Notes: generated from the letters alone by a model not told the origin. Positions 21,998 to 35,190 are shown, counted from the first letter of the stretch. The stretch is DNA of 64,000 nucleotides from Wyeomyia smithii (GCF_029784165.1 NC_073695.1:248867589-248931588); one strand, 5' to 3'. Made by a program: numbers and translations.

Positions 21998-22579
21998 TTG
22001 ACTTTTGATTTCATAATTCGATTTTGGGTAATTTTTCAATTTTGGGGTTTTTGCTTGTAATCTTTGATTTTCTAATCTTGTCTTTTGAATTTTTATTTTC
22101 GACTTAAGATATTTTCTCTTTAACTTTTGTTTTTCAACTTCTTATTTATTTTTACTTTTTAATTTTTATTTATGACTTTAGATTTTTTACTCTCTACTTA
22201 TGATTTTTACTTTTGAATTGTCTTTTGAAGTTTTTGAAGATTCATGACTTTTCATTTTATACCTTTGACTAGCGAATTTTTACTTTTGGGCTTGGATTTT
22301 TCAGTTTGAAATATGATTTCTACCTTTCATTATAATTTTTCACAGAAATTTTTTTATTGTTGACTTTTGATTTTCCACTTCTGACTTTTTATATTGACTT
22401 GAGATTTTTTAACTTTTGAGATTTGCTTTTTTACTCTGACTTTTGATTATTTACTATTGACTCATAATATTGTTCTTCTAACTTATGACTTTGGGTTTTT
22501 TTTATTTTGGATTTTTCACTTGATTTTTATTAAGAACTTCAGATTTTTTTTTTACTTTCAACTGTTATAGTTCTACTTA

Positions 22580-22728
22580 GGGGCTATCCACATTCCACGT
22601 GGACAAATTTTCAATGATTTTGAAACCCCCCTCCCCCTCCGTGGACAACTGCCTATATAAATTGTAAAAAATTTGTATCGACCGTGGACAAAGCCTCAAG
22701 GCTGTCTACGTGGAATGTGGATGGCCCC
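22580..22728. mobile_element. Harbinger-like MITE, second family
   Basis: 149 bp with ends GGGGCTATCCACATTCCACG and its inverse CGTGGAATGTGGATGGCCCC. TTA occurs on both sides (22577-22579, 22729-22731). The interior holds a C-rich tract. Ends and target site fit PIF/Harbinger; the sequence family differs from that at 20836 and 24219. Confidence 0.8.
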
Positions 22729-24218
22729 TTATGAGTTTCAATCATCACTTTTGAACTTGTGCTTCTGATATGTAATTCTAGCTCTTTTTTTACTCTCGAC
22801 GTTTTACTTTTGACGTTTTGTTTTGATTTTTGATTTTGTATTTTTTACTTCGTGATTTTTTATTTATGATTTTTGATTTCTACTTTGGGTTTTGTGCTTT
22901 TGGTTCTTGACTTTTATTTTTGTCTTTTGGTGTTGTACTTCTGATTTGATTTATGAACTAATTATATTTTTTGTCTTATAACTTACCTGTGAAATATGTA
23001 TGTGATCTTTCGAGGATGTGATGTGATATAGACTTGTAAAAAAATTATAACTTCTGATTTGTGTTTTGTTTTGCTTTTGATTTATGATCATTTACTTTCG
23101 ATCTCTCGATTTTGATTTGTTATTTTGGACTTGATATATTTTACTTTCGATTTGAGAATTTTTATTCATGAATTTTGATTTTTCTCTTTTGCCTTCTGGT
23201 TTTATACTTCGACTTTACTTTTTTTTTGGATTTGTGACTTTTGACTGTTGACTTTTGAATTTTTATCTATTATTTTTAACATTTTTCTTTTGCTTGTTCC
23301 TTTTGATTTGTTTTCTTGTTATTTTGGATTTTGTAGTTTTGGCTCTTTATTTTTGACTTTCGTCTTTTGATTGTTCACTTGAGTTTTGATTTTTACTTTT
23401 GATTTATGACTTTTAATTTCCTTTTTTTTTCTTTCAATTTTTTTTATATTGATTTTTGTTTTGGGCTTAAAACTTTTTACTTTTGATTTATAAATTTTCA
23501 TTGATGACATTTGATTTTTTAGATTTGATTTTTGAATATTTACCTTCGACTTTTTATTTTATACTTCAACTTTATTCTTTTTGGAATTTTGGATTTTTTA
23601 CTTGTGACTTGATTTTTACTCTTGACTTTTGGATTTTCATCTGTTGACCTTTGATTTTTTATTTCAGACTTTTGGTTTTTTCCTATGTCTTGTGAATTTC
23701 TATTAATGACTTTCGTTTCATTGGTTTCGACTTTTGATTTTTAACTTTGACATATGATTTATCACCTTGACTTTTGATTATTTGATGCTGACTTTTGAGC
23801 TTTAGGTTTTGATTCTGGATTTTCTACTTTCAGCTTTTATTTTGGACCTGAATTTCTTTAACTGTTGTTGCTTTATTTATGAACTTCAAGTTTTACTTTT
23901 TACTATGACGTTTAATTTTTAATTTTGACTTTTGATTTCTACTTTCGTTCTTTTGCTTTTGATTTGATATTTTGGGTTTTAGATTTTTTACTTTAAACTT
24001 TTAATTTTCACTTTTGTCTTTTTAATTTTTGACTTAATTTTTGACTTAATTTTTCACTTTTTTGTTTCTTGACTTTTGATATTTTGTTTTGACTTTTAAT
24101 TTCTTACTTTCGTTTTTTGATATTTTACTTTGGATTTTGATTTTTAACTGTGAGTTTTACTTGCTTTTGATTTTTTTGTATTTTGGACTTGATATTTTTA
24201 CCTTTGAAATTTTACTTA

Positions 24219-24494
24219 GGCGTCGTACACAAATTTCGTTACGCATGAAGGGAGGAAAGGGGGGTTGAGTCTGCGTTACTTATTGTTACATAGGGGAGGG
24301 GGGGGTAGTAGGGACAGTTACGTAACTACGATGTTGGCTCGATATTGAAATTTTTGAGGGGGGTCACGTTGTTCAGCGTTACGTAATTTCAGGAGGAGGG
24401 GGGGGTGAGTCGTCGAACGTTGCTTATCGTTACATATGGGGGGAGGGGGTCTGAAATCAAGACTTTTACCGTTACGTTATTTGTGTGCGACGCC
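24219..24494. mobile_element. Harbinger-like MITE, sibling of 20836-21066
   Basis: 276 bp. The left end GGCGTCGTACACAAAT and right end ATTTGTGTGCGACGCC are inverse. Flanks are TTA (24216-24218) and TCA (24495-24497), one base decayed. The interior has G-rich tracts (GGGGGAGGG), so it is in the opposite orientation to the copy at 20836. Confidence 0.8.
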
Positions 24495-25639
24495 TCATGG
24501 TCTTGATATTTTCATTTTGATTTTCGATATTTTCCTTTAATTTTCGATTTTTGACTTTTAACTTTTTTTTAAACTCATAAGTTTTGTTTTGATTTTTCAC
24601 TCTTGACGTTTAGTTGTTACTGTTGATATCTTACTTTTGAGTTATTATTTTGAGCTTCAGGTTATTCACTTATGACTATTCACTTTAGCTTTTGATTTTT
24701 CACTTTTGTCTTTTGAATTTTCATTCATGACTTCTGAGTTTTTACTCGTAACTTTTGATTTTGTGCTTTTGATTTGTAATCTGAGATGCTCGGTTTTTTA
24801 CTTTTGGCTCTTGATTTTTTACTTTTGTCTTTCGATTTTTTGCTGTTGACTTCTAATATTTCCATTTTGAACAATGATTACACTGGCAAACACATGGTAA
24901 TGTAATTTGGGCTTTAAATTTTTTTATTTAAGATTGTTGTTAATTAACTTATGACTGTTGATTTTCACTTTTGATTTAGTATTTTGAACTGAAGATTTTT
25001 TACTTTCGATTTATGAATATTCATTTATAACTTCATTTGTTCTATTCGTAACTATTGATTTTTTACTATTGACTTCCGATTTTTACTTTTGATCTTTTGC
25101 TATAAGTGTGTTACTTTGATTTTTGGATACCGTACTTTTGACTTTTTACTTTGACTTTTGATTTTTTAGTTTTGCTATTGTACTTGTTATTTAACTTTGG
25201 CTTTTACTTTTTAGCTGTAACTTCTCTTGAAGTTTTATTTATAACTGCTGATTTTTAGCAATGACTCTTGATTTTTTACTTTTTTTCGACTGCTTTTTTT
25301 TCTTTTGACTTTTGATATTTTTGCGTTTTATTTTTAACTTTTGTTTTTGGTTTTTTACCATCGACTTTTTTACTTTGACATTTGACTTGTTACGTCTGAC
25401 TTTTGACTAGTAACTTCTCTTTCCACCTTTTTTCGTCTATTTTATGTCATGCAATTAGTTTTTATTATATTTCCATTATACTTCATACTTTTTCTGATTT
25501 TCTTCAAAGGTTTTATATCGTTATTGTTGCATTTTGTATTATTCTGACGTTTACACGTTGTCTGCTTTTTATTCTCGTTGTTAAAACATTATTTTCTATT
25601 TTTATATCTCTCTTTACAACGATTTTAGAGTGAGTTTTT

Positions 25640-28140
25640 TTGGGGCAACATTTTTGCGCTATGGGCCAATTTGTTTTCGCTTTTGTCAACTAGTGATATT
25701 TTGGTTTTTGGATTATCATTTCACCTTCATGTATTCTTTCACATTTTCTTCTGAATTTGTTTAATTTTGTTTTTTGATTGTTTTTTTTTTGTTTTCAATT
25801 TATGTTCTACTACTGTTTCTGTTATTACTATTATTATTACCCTTTCAGATTTGTTCTCTTTTTCAGTGTTTCATCGTTTTACTCATGTATGGCTGTTACT
25901 TTTAAGTTTTAGCTCTTCAACAATTTTATGAGTTTTTTTATTTACTTTACTGGTTTCGTTTTCCATTTGTCTAATTTGTATGAATTTTTCGTTTCCAGAC
26001 TTGTGGTCATTGAGGACAGATTTTTGACGATTTTACCCTTCCCCGTGAGCTGACGACGTAGCACCTAATTGGCTTTAAAGTTTTATATATTTTAAGTTGC
26101 CGATTTTAACATTATCTTCCAAGTTTAATAGTAGTTAGAATTTTATTGTTTAGTTTTAATTTTTCTTCTAATGTTAATTTGCTCGATCTGTTTTGGTTTT
26201 TCTATAATTTCAAGGATCATGCCTCATTTATCTGGTTTTAAAGTATTTTAATCTCGCATAGTTTTTCATTCTTGGTTCTTTTGTTTTTATTGCTATCAAG
26301 TTATGTAAAGTGGCTGGTAATTTCATCGAGCGTTGTAATAATCTTGCAGTTGTTTTACATAATACTGGGTTCATAAAATAAATTTTTATCAATGACCTAA
26401 TACAAAATATCTCCTGCTAATGGTATGATACAAGGGGAGCTTGCAGCCTCAAGGTTACCACCCTCGCTTTGACATGCGATTGGCCATGAGTTCGAATCTT
26501 AGTTCGGTGTCAGAAGGACTTCATCGCATGGGTTTATTCTTAGGCTCCCTTTCGTCCCCCTACTTGACCTTTCACTCACGCTAGATTCCGGAAAAAGGTA
26601 CCTAGCTGACTAAATACCTGTTCAGGTAGTTATAATTATCGATACTTGGTATCAGCCTTGTCGTTTCAGCTCGGAGAATCGCTACCGTGTAGGAGAATAT
26701 CTTTCACTGCGAAAACAACTGCCCTGACACTGATGGGCGAAGTGACGCACTCGCTTGAAGAGAGCTGCGAATCGTGTGTATCTCGCAAAAAGAAAACAGC
26801 GCTGTGAAATCTGAAATATCTTCCTAGAGAGATAATAAATTGGTATGAGCTTTCTCACACGAAAGGACAATGCGCTCAGTAACTACAGAACAGAGCTCAC
26901 TGCAGTGTTTTTACTTTGTGTGCTTAACGCACATGTCAAATTAGGGGAGCATACATCCAGCAACCCGTCATGCATGTTTGCTCTTCGAATTCTATCGAAT
27001 TTATCTCAGTAGTGCGCACCGCGGCTTACTTCTGTGTATTCTCACGCCTTTTTTGCACGTTTTCTTCAAAAGCGTGTAAAAAGAAGGGTAGAAGTTAAAA
27101 ATTCCTTCGCTTACCACGGTGACAAAGTCACATTCTTTTCCGTTATAGTCGTTAGAGATGCAGAGGTAAACTAGGTTTTTGGTAACAACAATTGAACACT
27201 TCCATCTTTCCTGCCCAAACCGACCGTAGGGACGTAGCCGGCGCAGTTGTCGATCTATACAAAGCGGAAGCTACTGAACTGTTGTACCTACATTGGAAAA
27301 TGGTACATTAATTCCCAATTAGCCATATCTGATGCTAATTGTATGATACTGGAATGGAAATTTTTACCCGTATATTACTTATTACTGCTACAATTGTAGA
27401 ATTAACCGATATGCAGGCAATATGCAGTCGTAGTAGTTATTGGCAAATAACAAAAAAGTTGTTTTGAACTCCTAGTATATAGAAGATGCAGTTTATTAGA
27501 AATTATGCTCTTAAAAAATACAATTTGTTCATTTAAAATTATTCTACTTCAGTCAGATTAGAATCATTTCAAACCTCAAAGTACCATTTTATCCTAAAGT
27601 TTGTTTCAATTGCCATAGTTGATGATATCGTTAGGGAGCTTCTGACAATTAGTCACAAGAAGCGACGATATCTTTGCTTAGTGGCAAATCTGACTTCCCT
27701 CTGTGCCGGTCGAGGTTTCCAACCTTCTTCCCACACTCAGTTGTCAGTAGCTAGTAACATCTCCAATAAAAGCAACGCAAAGTAAACAGCAAGGGTTTGG
27801 GGCCGAATGAGAAGCAAACATATTATGGCAAATTTCTCTTGTATGTGTACCTACAGACGGCTAAAACAGCTGTCGATTCGATTCGTGCATGGGTGCGCCC
27901 TGCTGCTCGTGTACACAAACATCTGCGGACCTTGCAAATATTGACTCACCCTAATGAATATGTTTGCCTGGCTTACCGATAGAATATCAAGCGATTCGTT
28001 TGCGGAGGATCCGATCCGGTCCGAATGATCCACATGGGTAGCAAGTAACAACATCACAGCTTCCATCGCAAGTGAGACTCGAATGACATGGACATCAATT
28101 AATTGTCACTAAAAACAAGAAAATCATTTGCAATTTCTTT
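25640..28140. other. Intergenic DNA, T-rich at left, one SINE
   Basis: No gene recognised. The left part grades out of the T-rich array. A tRNA-derived SINE lies at 26430-26650. The rest contains only short motif-free frames. Confidence 0.45.
26430..26650 (+). repeat. tRNA-derived SINE-like sequence
   Basis: An A-box-like AGCCTCAAGGTTACC is followed about 50 bp later by a B-box-like GAGTTCGAATCT, the spacing of an internal Pol III promoter. No foldable complete tRNA cloverleaf is evident, so it is a SINE or tRNA relic rather than a tRNA gene. No target duplication found. Confidence 0.5.
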
Positions 28141-28395
28141 TCATTTAGTTAATTGAATAGTGCTATTTTTGATATACATTTTATCTGTGAGTCCAAAATC
28201 TGCTTCTTCAGGTTCAAACTTTACCCAAGTGTGGGTGTCTCCCACCGTGTCGTTTGGTTCAATCAACTTTGATGCCATCAAAGTTGAATCAATATGCTGT
28301 GCACTTTCCGATGGATGTTGGTTGGCATTAATTAAGATGTTCATTGACCATAAAAATTGTCTACAATGCTGGCTCGCTACATCACCATTCGCCAC
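28141..28395 (-). CDS. Possible terminal coding exon (weak)
   Basis: An 84-aa minus-strand frame ends in a balanced, acidic-polar stretch (KLIEPNDTVGDTHTWVKFEP, then EEADFGLTDKMYIKN) that looks more protein-like than most frames here. A CAG acceptor-like site sits before HIDSTLM, but the pyrimidine tract is poor and no partner exon was identified. It may equally be chance. No family recognised. Confidence 0.22.
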   Translation of the reverse strand: MANGDVASQHCRQFLWSMNILINANQHPSESAQHIDSTLMASKLIEPNDTVGDTHTWVKFEPEEADFGLTDKMYIKNSTIQLTK

Positions 28396-28499
28396 TGGCA
28401 GGAGGTGGTGGGTGGAACCGAACGGAAAACTAGCTTCATCATCATAAAATCGACATTATATTGTTCTGCGTGTCGGTTTTGCGATTAGACGTCGGTATT

Positions 28500-31400
28500 T
28501 GAAAAACCAGTAATGCCGAGTTGAACAACCGGCTCAACATCGGTTTTATTGACAATCGAACTGTATTTGCACAATTATCGATGTCCAACTGCACCATAAA
28601 TAAATTTAATCTGCTGCTGATTAGGTTAGTCGGGCCAGTTGTCTGTGAGTGCTGGTCTGGTAATATGCAGTTGAACTATTTTTGTTCGACGATGGAAAAT
28701 GTTGACTGTTTTGCGGTTAACGCAATTATATCTCTTGTGGTTTGAGCGTTCCGGTGCGCAGCCGACAAGAATACTTTGAAAATGGGTAATAATTAGACTG
28801 TTTTGCATGTTGTCGCCATCACTCATGTGACCGGTATTGCGTAATTCGATTCACAAACCTATTAGTCGTGTTAGGTCGGCAATGGGGAGAAAATGATAGA
28901 TTTTCATTTGCTGTGGGCTAATGTATCATGAGTGGAGTACTTTAAACACTTTTCAAGGTGCATGATTGATATTTTTTGTAGGTCAAAGGAACAATAACAA
29001 ATTCAAAATATCAAATCATTTACCGTATGAAATGCCTTGCTTTCAACAACGGCTTTAATGATGCAGTCACACAAAAATCGACATTAATGTTCGTAAACTT
29101 AAAGCCAAAACTCTTGGTAGCAATTTCGTTTTTCTAGTCCTGGATGGTATGGCGTTGGCTGAGGTGATCACGTAATTCCAGTCACACATGCTTCGATACC
29201 AATAAAAAAATCGTGATAAAACTTTCCAAGCATTTAAAACATAAAAACAAGTACCTATGACGATTAACCTGCAAAAATAATCGTTTGAAACAGGTGCGAT
29301 TACTACACTAAATAATAGCCTACGTCGTGTAATCCCCGCTAGCGGAACAGCTCTGTTCCCGAGCACATCTTCCTACCTGGTTGGAAGTGCGGAAGCTTCG
29401 AGTTCTGCATAAGCTACTTACATCTCGGGCAGACCGCTGGCAGTGATCAGCTTTTGGTTCGTGTCGTCGAAAACAGAACGCCGGATTCAGGTTCACACTA
29501 TGCGAGGGCAGACAGTCGGCAGTCGGTATATGACAAATTGCTTCAAGTCACCTTTTCTATGTCCACACTTGCTGCAAGCTGCTGAGTTAGGTTGAGATAG
29601 GCTCTATTGGTTGGGGGTGGGAGAGGGCGCAAAACAAGCAACACTAAATGCAAATGATATAACCGTCGTTGCTGGTGCAAGTGCAGCAGCTGGCAAAATG
29701 CAGTCGACAGCCAGCGATTCGTCGGGATCGTCTATAATGTAGGCGAAGGAAAATTCAAAGAACCCAAAAGGATGAACCTCCGAGCAAAAAGTACAAACAC
29801 GGCAGCATTTGATTCTAGGAGCTCCGCAAGTACTTACGGGTTGAGCAGGTGTAATTTGTTCATTCCACTCTCATTGTCTCAGAAGATAACTGCCGTAGTC
29901 ATTAACGATGCCCGAAACGAGTGGCTCGTAGTGTCAGGGAAATAGATCTACGTTCCGGTCGCTGCCCGGATGACAAAGTAGCCTACATAAACGGGTGCTT
30001 CCTTAATTTGGCTTTCGACGTGAAGACATGATTTAGTGCGCCATTGCCTTGCTGCCAGGCCAATGACGGCCGTAATTTTTGGACGGCGGCGTGACGGCGC
30101 ATTACAATGAATCATCCCGCACCCGGGTGTTGAATAATAAACGCTGCTCAAGCGGTGGGAAGGAAGTTGCGATCATAAATTTCGTTCGTACCCCTTTTGC
30201 GTGCTGCGAATCGGCGGCCCACTAGCAACGGAGCAGAACACCGAGCAGAGCGATTGCTGCTGAAACAACAAGCTATCAAGTGCGACACCGCAGCGCGAGA
30301 GGTAAGTCAAAGGTATGAAAGCTATTTTCAAAATTTAAACCTGCCAAAAGCCGGTCGGCATACCTTAAAAGTAGAACAATAGCGGCCACTCTGCAGAACG
30401 GCCTAAGTGCTCGCCCCGACACATTGCCGGAGACTGGTGGCAAAGCGCGTCGATGGATCGACGCTGGTTTCTCTAGTACGCGACGGCATGACGGCTTCCA
30501 TTTCATTGTGGTCTCTGCACAATAGGCTATTCAACGACGAACCCATGGTGAGTGAATGTCTACGTCTGCAGCAGAGACCGCAATGACAACGGCAACAACG
30601 ACGCCGACGACGACGAAAGAACCACGAAGTGATACGTATAACTATGACTGAAGTTTGCCTCCTACCGCTCTCCGGGGCCGCCTCTTGGTCGACCACCTTC
30701 GCGTCAAAGCTCATTTACATCAATCAATAATTTCTCACATCCATCAAGCTGGTTTGTGACGACACGAGAGGCCTCCTTCGAAGCGGACGTTGCTTTTAGT
30801 GGTTGTGCACTATGGGCTCGTGGGTGGTTTGAAGGTTTTATACGCAACACTAGTTTATTCATTGCACAATAATTTCGAATACAATGTATTATTGGCTGCT
30901 CCATTGAAATAACTGCCAAAGCGCACAATTGGTTAGAAACAGTACTCAGTTCGACTTTAGGGGAAAATTTGGATACAAAGCTTTAAAAACTTTTTTCTAA
31001 AAGGTAGTTGTATAGCATAAAGCGCTCATTTGAAAATTATCAAAAATTGAACGACCTTAATTTTCCGATGAAATCAAGTACATAACTTTTTCCACCATTG
31101 TATATAGAAAACAAGTTCTACAATGTTGTAGCGCTGTTATTTTCAAGCAACTTTGTATAAAAGTTATCTAAGATGATTTAGAAAATAATCGATTTAGATA
31201 AAAAAACACATTGTTTGCTCTTATTTTTTTGTTACGAAGCTGGCCGCCCTAACGACTCAACAAAAACTACGGGTTTCATTATTTTCAACGAAGATCAATT
31301 CCCGCATTATTATTTGTAGTTTCAAGAAATGTTGCTGCTAAATCTATTCTGTGTACTTTAAAATGCAAAAATATATAAAATTGTTATAATTTTTGTCATG

Positions 31401-32520
31401 TTTTTAAAGTGAAATTGCTAAAAAATCATATTTTTGGAAATTTCTCCATAAAAAGAGTATTTGCGCCCTTCGAATCAGAAACAGCGGGTATATTTATGTT
31501 TGCCCTAGAAACAACAAATGAAAAAGGCAGCAAGGTTGACTAATTGACAAATTTTAATAGCTGGATTGTAAGCAGCTTTGCTAGCGCAAAACCAGTAGAA
31601 AGTGATTTGTTTGAGCAGAAACTCTAGATTTCCAAGTGTCCATTGAGACTGACAGGAATGGGAAGTCTGTTGCTGCTGCTGCTGAAATATGACCGTCCGT
31701 CGCAGCATCCACTAGCAAAATGATTTGTTTGAACCGAAAGCAGGCTCTATATAGCCTAAAGAATACATTTCTGACTAATTAGGTATAATACCCAATTAAA
31801 ATTTCTTGTATTCGAGCAAGCGTGTAGCTAATTTTCCAATTTCAAGTAAAAAGCATTTGAAATTGAACAAACTTCGTGCTCTGTTTCGATTTTAAATTTT
31901 AACTTGCATTTATTACATCCCAATATACCTTCCTTAAAGACATAGCTCTACAGCCTTTAAATAATGTAGCTTTTAAATAATCTAACAAAAATATATATAG
32001 CAACACAGAACCTGAGGAACCGTGAGGAGTAATGTAAAATGATACATTTCCTATACACAATAGCTGTGTTCAACTAAGATCATCTTCCAATTTTTATAAA
32101 AAAAAATATTCCGTTCGAATTGAACTTAGTTCGAAATGACACAATAGAGTGCTAATTTTGGCAAACTTGCTTTCTACTTTGAGAGACATATCAATTACAC
32201 CTATACAGTCAAACCTGTTTTTGTGCGTTTCTGATGTCTGTTTTAGGGAAATAACATCTATCAATTGACAAAAAATCCACAACACGAAGACGATATACAC
32301 AGTTTGAATTTACTGCCGAATCTGTCTTAAAAGTGAAAAAATGGCACATGTTCCACTTTTGTGCTTTAGTGGAGAACTTACTGACAATCCAGTCATCAAA
32401 CATGCTGCATTAAAATTGAAATTTCTCAAAAACTAAAGCAAAAAAAAAGTTGACGTCAAAGAACAAACTGTAAAATTTTCTCAGCTTTCAAATGAAACCA
32501 ATAGGGTTGCTTTAAGTAAA
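28500..32520. other. Intergenic DNA; possible host regulatory or untranslated exons
   Basis: No domain-bearing ORF. The 29.4-30.7 kb part is less AT-rich and holds good donor-like sites (GAGAG/GTAAGTCA at about 30300, CCATG/GTGAGTGA near 30548). Unrecognised non-coding or small exons are therefore possible, but I cannot support a gene model. Confidence 0.4.
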
Positions 32521-32783
32521 AACAATATCGCACGCTTCGCCTTGGGGCTAATAGCGGTCTCGATGAACTAGATTAGTTGAGAGAATTCGTTATCGATATT
32601 GTTTTTGGCACATTTTGCATGTGTAGGATAAGTACAACGGGTACACCGTGCCCCAGTAGTGCTGAGTCGAGAAAGTTTCCAGCTCGAAAAGTTTCTCGAC
32701 TCGATCGGGAATCGAACCCGATATCACAACAATGTGGGAGAGCTAGCTGACCGACATCGCTAACCACAGAGCCACGTGGACCA
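32521..32783 (-). mobile_element. tRNA-derived SINE, minus strand
   Basis: Read on the minus strand: GTGGCTCTGTGGTTAGCG (A box), GGTTCGATTCCCG (B box), then a tail shared with the plus copy at 40032-40286. Shared tail blocks include the gcactggggcacggtg-like and AATATCGATAACGAATTCTC-like segments. Ends are diverged and no duplication is obvious, so it is older than the 40-kb copy. Confidence 0.8.
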
Positions 32784-32924
32784 CTTTGAGTGCTATACAT
32801 TTAAAGTTAGAGCCACTTTATGCAAGAGTATCCAAGAAACTTAAAAGTTTAATAACTTTGAGTAGATCAACGTTGGGGAATATGTGTAAATGATTTTTTT
32901 GACGTAGAACTACGTTTTTCTTTA

Positions 32925-33205
32925 GCCTACCACATAGGGATGTAAATAGGAAAACTATTAACGAAAAGGGGACGAAAAATGTCCCTTTTCAAATGCTTAT
33001 AAATCGGTTTGTTTTTAACCGATTTCCTTCATTCTTCCAGCAATTAATGGAAAATTGTACACGCATCCACCCAAATATAGAAAAGTGTTGATTGATTATG
33101 CGAACTATTGTACTGTTGAAAATTGTCAAGCCTTGTTGAAACGAAAATAACGTCCTCTGATTGGTCGCTTGCTGCCTTTCCCTAAAAAGGTCGACAGAAT
33201 AGTTT
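32925..33205 (-). repeat. Diverged inverted copy of the 36-42 kb promoter-bearing repeat
   Basis: The reverse complement matches the right-hand part of the copies at 36010-42133. It starts at CACATAGGGATGT, continues with ACCGATTTCCTTC and AAGCCTTGT, and ends with CTCTGATTGGTCG and GTCGACAGAAT. It stops before the TATA-like box, next to the GGAATCC-rich block. Confidence 0.65.
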
Positions 33206-33216
33206 AACTACCCTTA

Positions 33217-33452
33217 CTACCACGCAGAGAATCCATCCCCAGGATACCTATAACTCGGTGACGGGATCGTTAAAGGAATCGCAAACACGATCCGGAGGAT
33301 TCCCTCTCACGATTCTTATTTCAAGAATCCTAGAGCCATATACAGGGCATTCCTGAGGATTCTTTTTCAGGAATCCTTTTCAAGGACGCTCAGGAATCCA
33401 ATGTGAGGAATCCTAGAGAATCTATGCGAATCGTATGTGTTCGTCCGGGTAG
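33217..33452. repeat. GGAATCC/GGATTCC motif cluster, possible MITE
   Basis: Within about 170 bp (33270-33425) the heptamer GGAATCC or its inverse, in full or partial form, occurs roughly ten times in both orientations. Short inverted ends TACTACC.../...GGTAGTA bracket the block, with TA on both sides. It may be a TA-targeting MITE, but the terminal repeats are very short. Confidence 0.4.
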
Positions 33453-33455
33453 TAA

Positions 33456-35190
33456 GCCGCGAATCGCGGTAGTAGCAGCCATGCTTGTCATTCTCCTCAG
33501 TATGTGGAAGGAGAGGAGAAAAAATTCAACGCGCACTTCCCTTCCAGTATGTGCCTGCGTGTAGCAAATGCTTTCACCACACTGCTTCTTTCTCCACTCC
33601 AGAGTGTCTCAACCAGCTTACAGAGAGACAAACTTCCAGCCAGGCTTGTAAACGGTTACCATTTTCGTTTGATCTCGCTTCCTTAGCGTGCGTCACAGTC
33701 GGCTTTCGCTCGTAAATGTAAAACAACCAAACCATCGCCGCTCAGCTCACAGAAAGAAAAGGATAGTCGAACGACACTCGCGTATCAAAGAGAAGCACAC
33801 TGTCAATCGTTTAGCGATGTTATTCCGGCCTATTTCTGTCTACTTCGTTCATTAATGTTGAGAAATATTAAAACAAGATCAATGATATAAATAATTTCCA
33901 GAATATAGCACTCAACGTGCGTAATTCTCATTTCTAGAAAAAATGTCAAAATACGACTGAGGAAAATAACGTCGTGCTGGCGATACTCATTTGAAATGTT
34001 TGTTTAAGAATGTATTCAGACAGCGAGCCTTGGTAGCGTCAGAGAAAGAAGAAGACGATTATCGCAGTGAAAAGTGGATCTACCGTGACCATTTCGAAGC
34101 CTGCTTCCAGCTAACCCCACATCTGATAGAAACGAGAGGGGTGAATCACTCTACAGAGAAAACGCAGAAATACACAACAGTGTCCACTGGCGAGTAGTCC
34201 TGAAGGTGAAAAAAACCTACCGGGCAACAATGTAGTCCTTGTGTAGCTACGAACGAATTCCACCAGAGCAAACTCGACCGGCACGAGTGGCACGAGCAAC
34301 GCAGTCTTTTTTTTTTCTCCCAATCTCTTTTCCTCTTCTGCCATGCTCAAGAAACCAACTGTGAAACGCACCGCAGATAGCTCTGCAGTGTAATCATTGT
34401 GCGTGATGTCCACACGCGTGAGAAATGGTGTACACCATAGTTCATTGTCTCGCAAGACAGAGATTTCAGATTTCACGGCAGTGCGTTCAGGTAGCTCAAC
34501 AGATAAAAATCGTTTGTCGCTCTCGTCTAGCATGAGCGTATTGATTTGCTCTTTAGTGTGACGGCAGTTGTTTTCGCAGTGCAAGATGTTCTCCTGCACT
34601 CTAGAGGTTTTTTGAGGAGAAAAGACAAGCATGGTAGCAGCAGCGGGTTACGCCAGTAGATAAATCACATTACGTATCTAAGCAGCAGCGACGTCTCGAT
34701 ATGCCAGTTAAGGTCTTCGGTATTCTTCCCGCGATATAGTTTTGCTTTATCTTGGCATCAACACATTCTGTGCTGAATCCAAGAAAATACAATATGTCGC
34801 GGCCGTCTTATTTACTGGAGGCGAAAACAGCTTTTACAGATTTTGAACAGCAAAATGTCTTTCTCAAGGCAAATAAAAAAGTAATTGAAGTTTAATAATT
34901 TTTTGGCAATAACACAAGCATTCTGTGCTGGGTTCTAGCAATCAAATTCTGTCACGATCAAAAAATTTCCTTTATTTATTTACCTTATGCCCCCCCTGCA
35001 CAAAAGCTGCAATCACCATAACCGATTTTAAACAACAAACCGTCCTGTTCTGTTAGAACGCCTTAAAAAAGGTGATTAATTCGACTTTACAGGAATAAAT
35101 TGAAGTCGATTCAATCAATCAACATGAACAGAATTTCGTCGTCTCCCAGCTGCTCAGTTGCAACATGTTGCAACACGCAACAGCGAGCAA
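33456..35190. other. Intergenic DNA, no gene recognised
   Basis: A minus-strand frame of 173 aa (34111-34632) has no recognisable motif or convincing codon pattern, and I leave it uncalled. Other frames are short. Confidence 0.4.

Larger units (their letters stand above)
19640..25640 (+). repeat. About 6 kb degenerate T-rich minisatellite
   Basis: The plus strand is an almost unbroken run of short units built on TTTGAC and TTTGAT. From 19.65 to 20.23 kb the unit is about 9-11 bp (TTTGACTCTTTGACTC). Beyond that the text shifts to longer, looser units such as GACTTTTGATTTTTTAC and TTGACTTATGATTTTTAC. The array is strongly strand-asymmetric (T far exceeds A) and has no coding frame. Its only clear interruptions are four inverted-repeat elements. 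It fades around 25.5-26 kb into ordinary T-rich DNA. Confidence 0.85.

Noticed and set aside
21214..25633. Phe/Leu/Asp-rich ORFs in the T-rich array
   Set aside because: They follow from T-rich composition and are not conserved in frame along the array.
34111..34632. 173-aa minus-strand ORF
   Set aside because: No domain, no splice context, no support from neighbours; likely chance.
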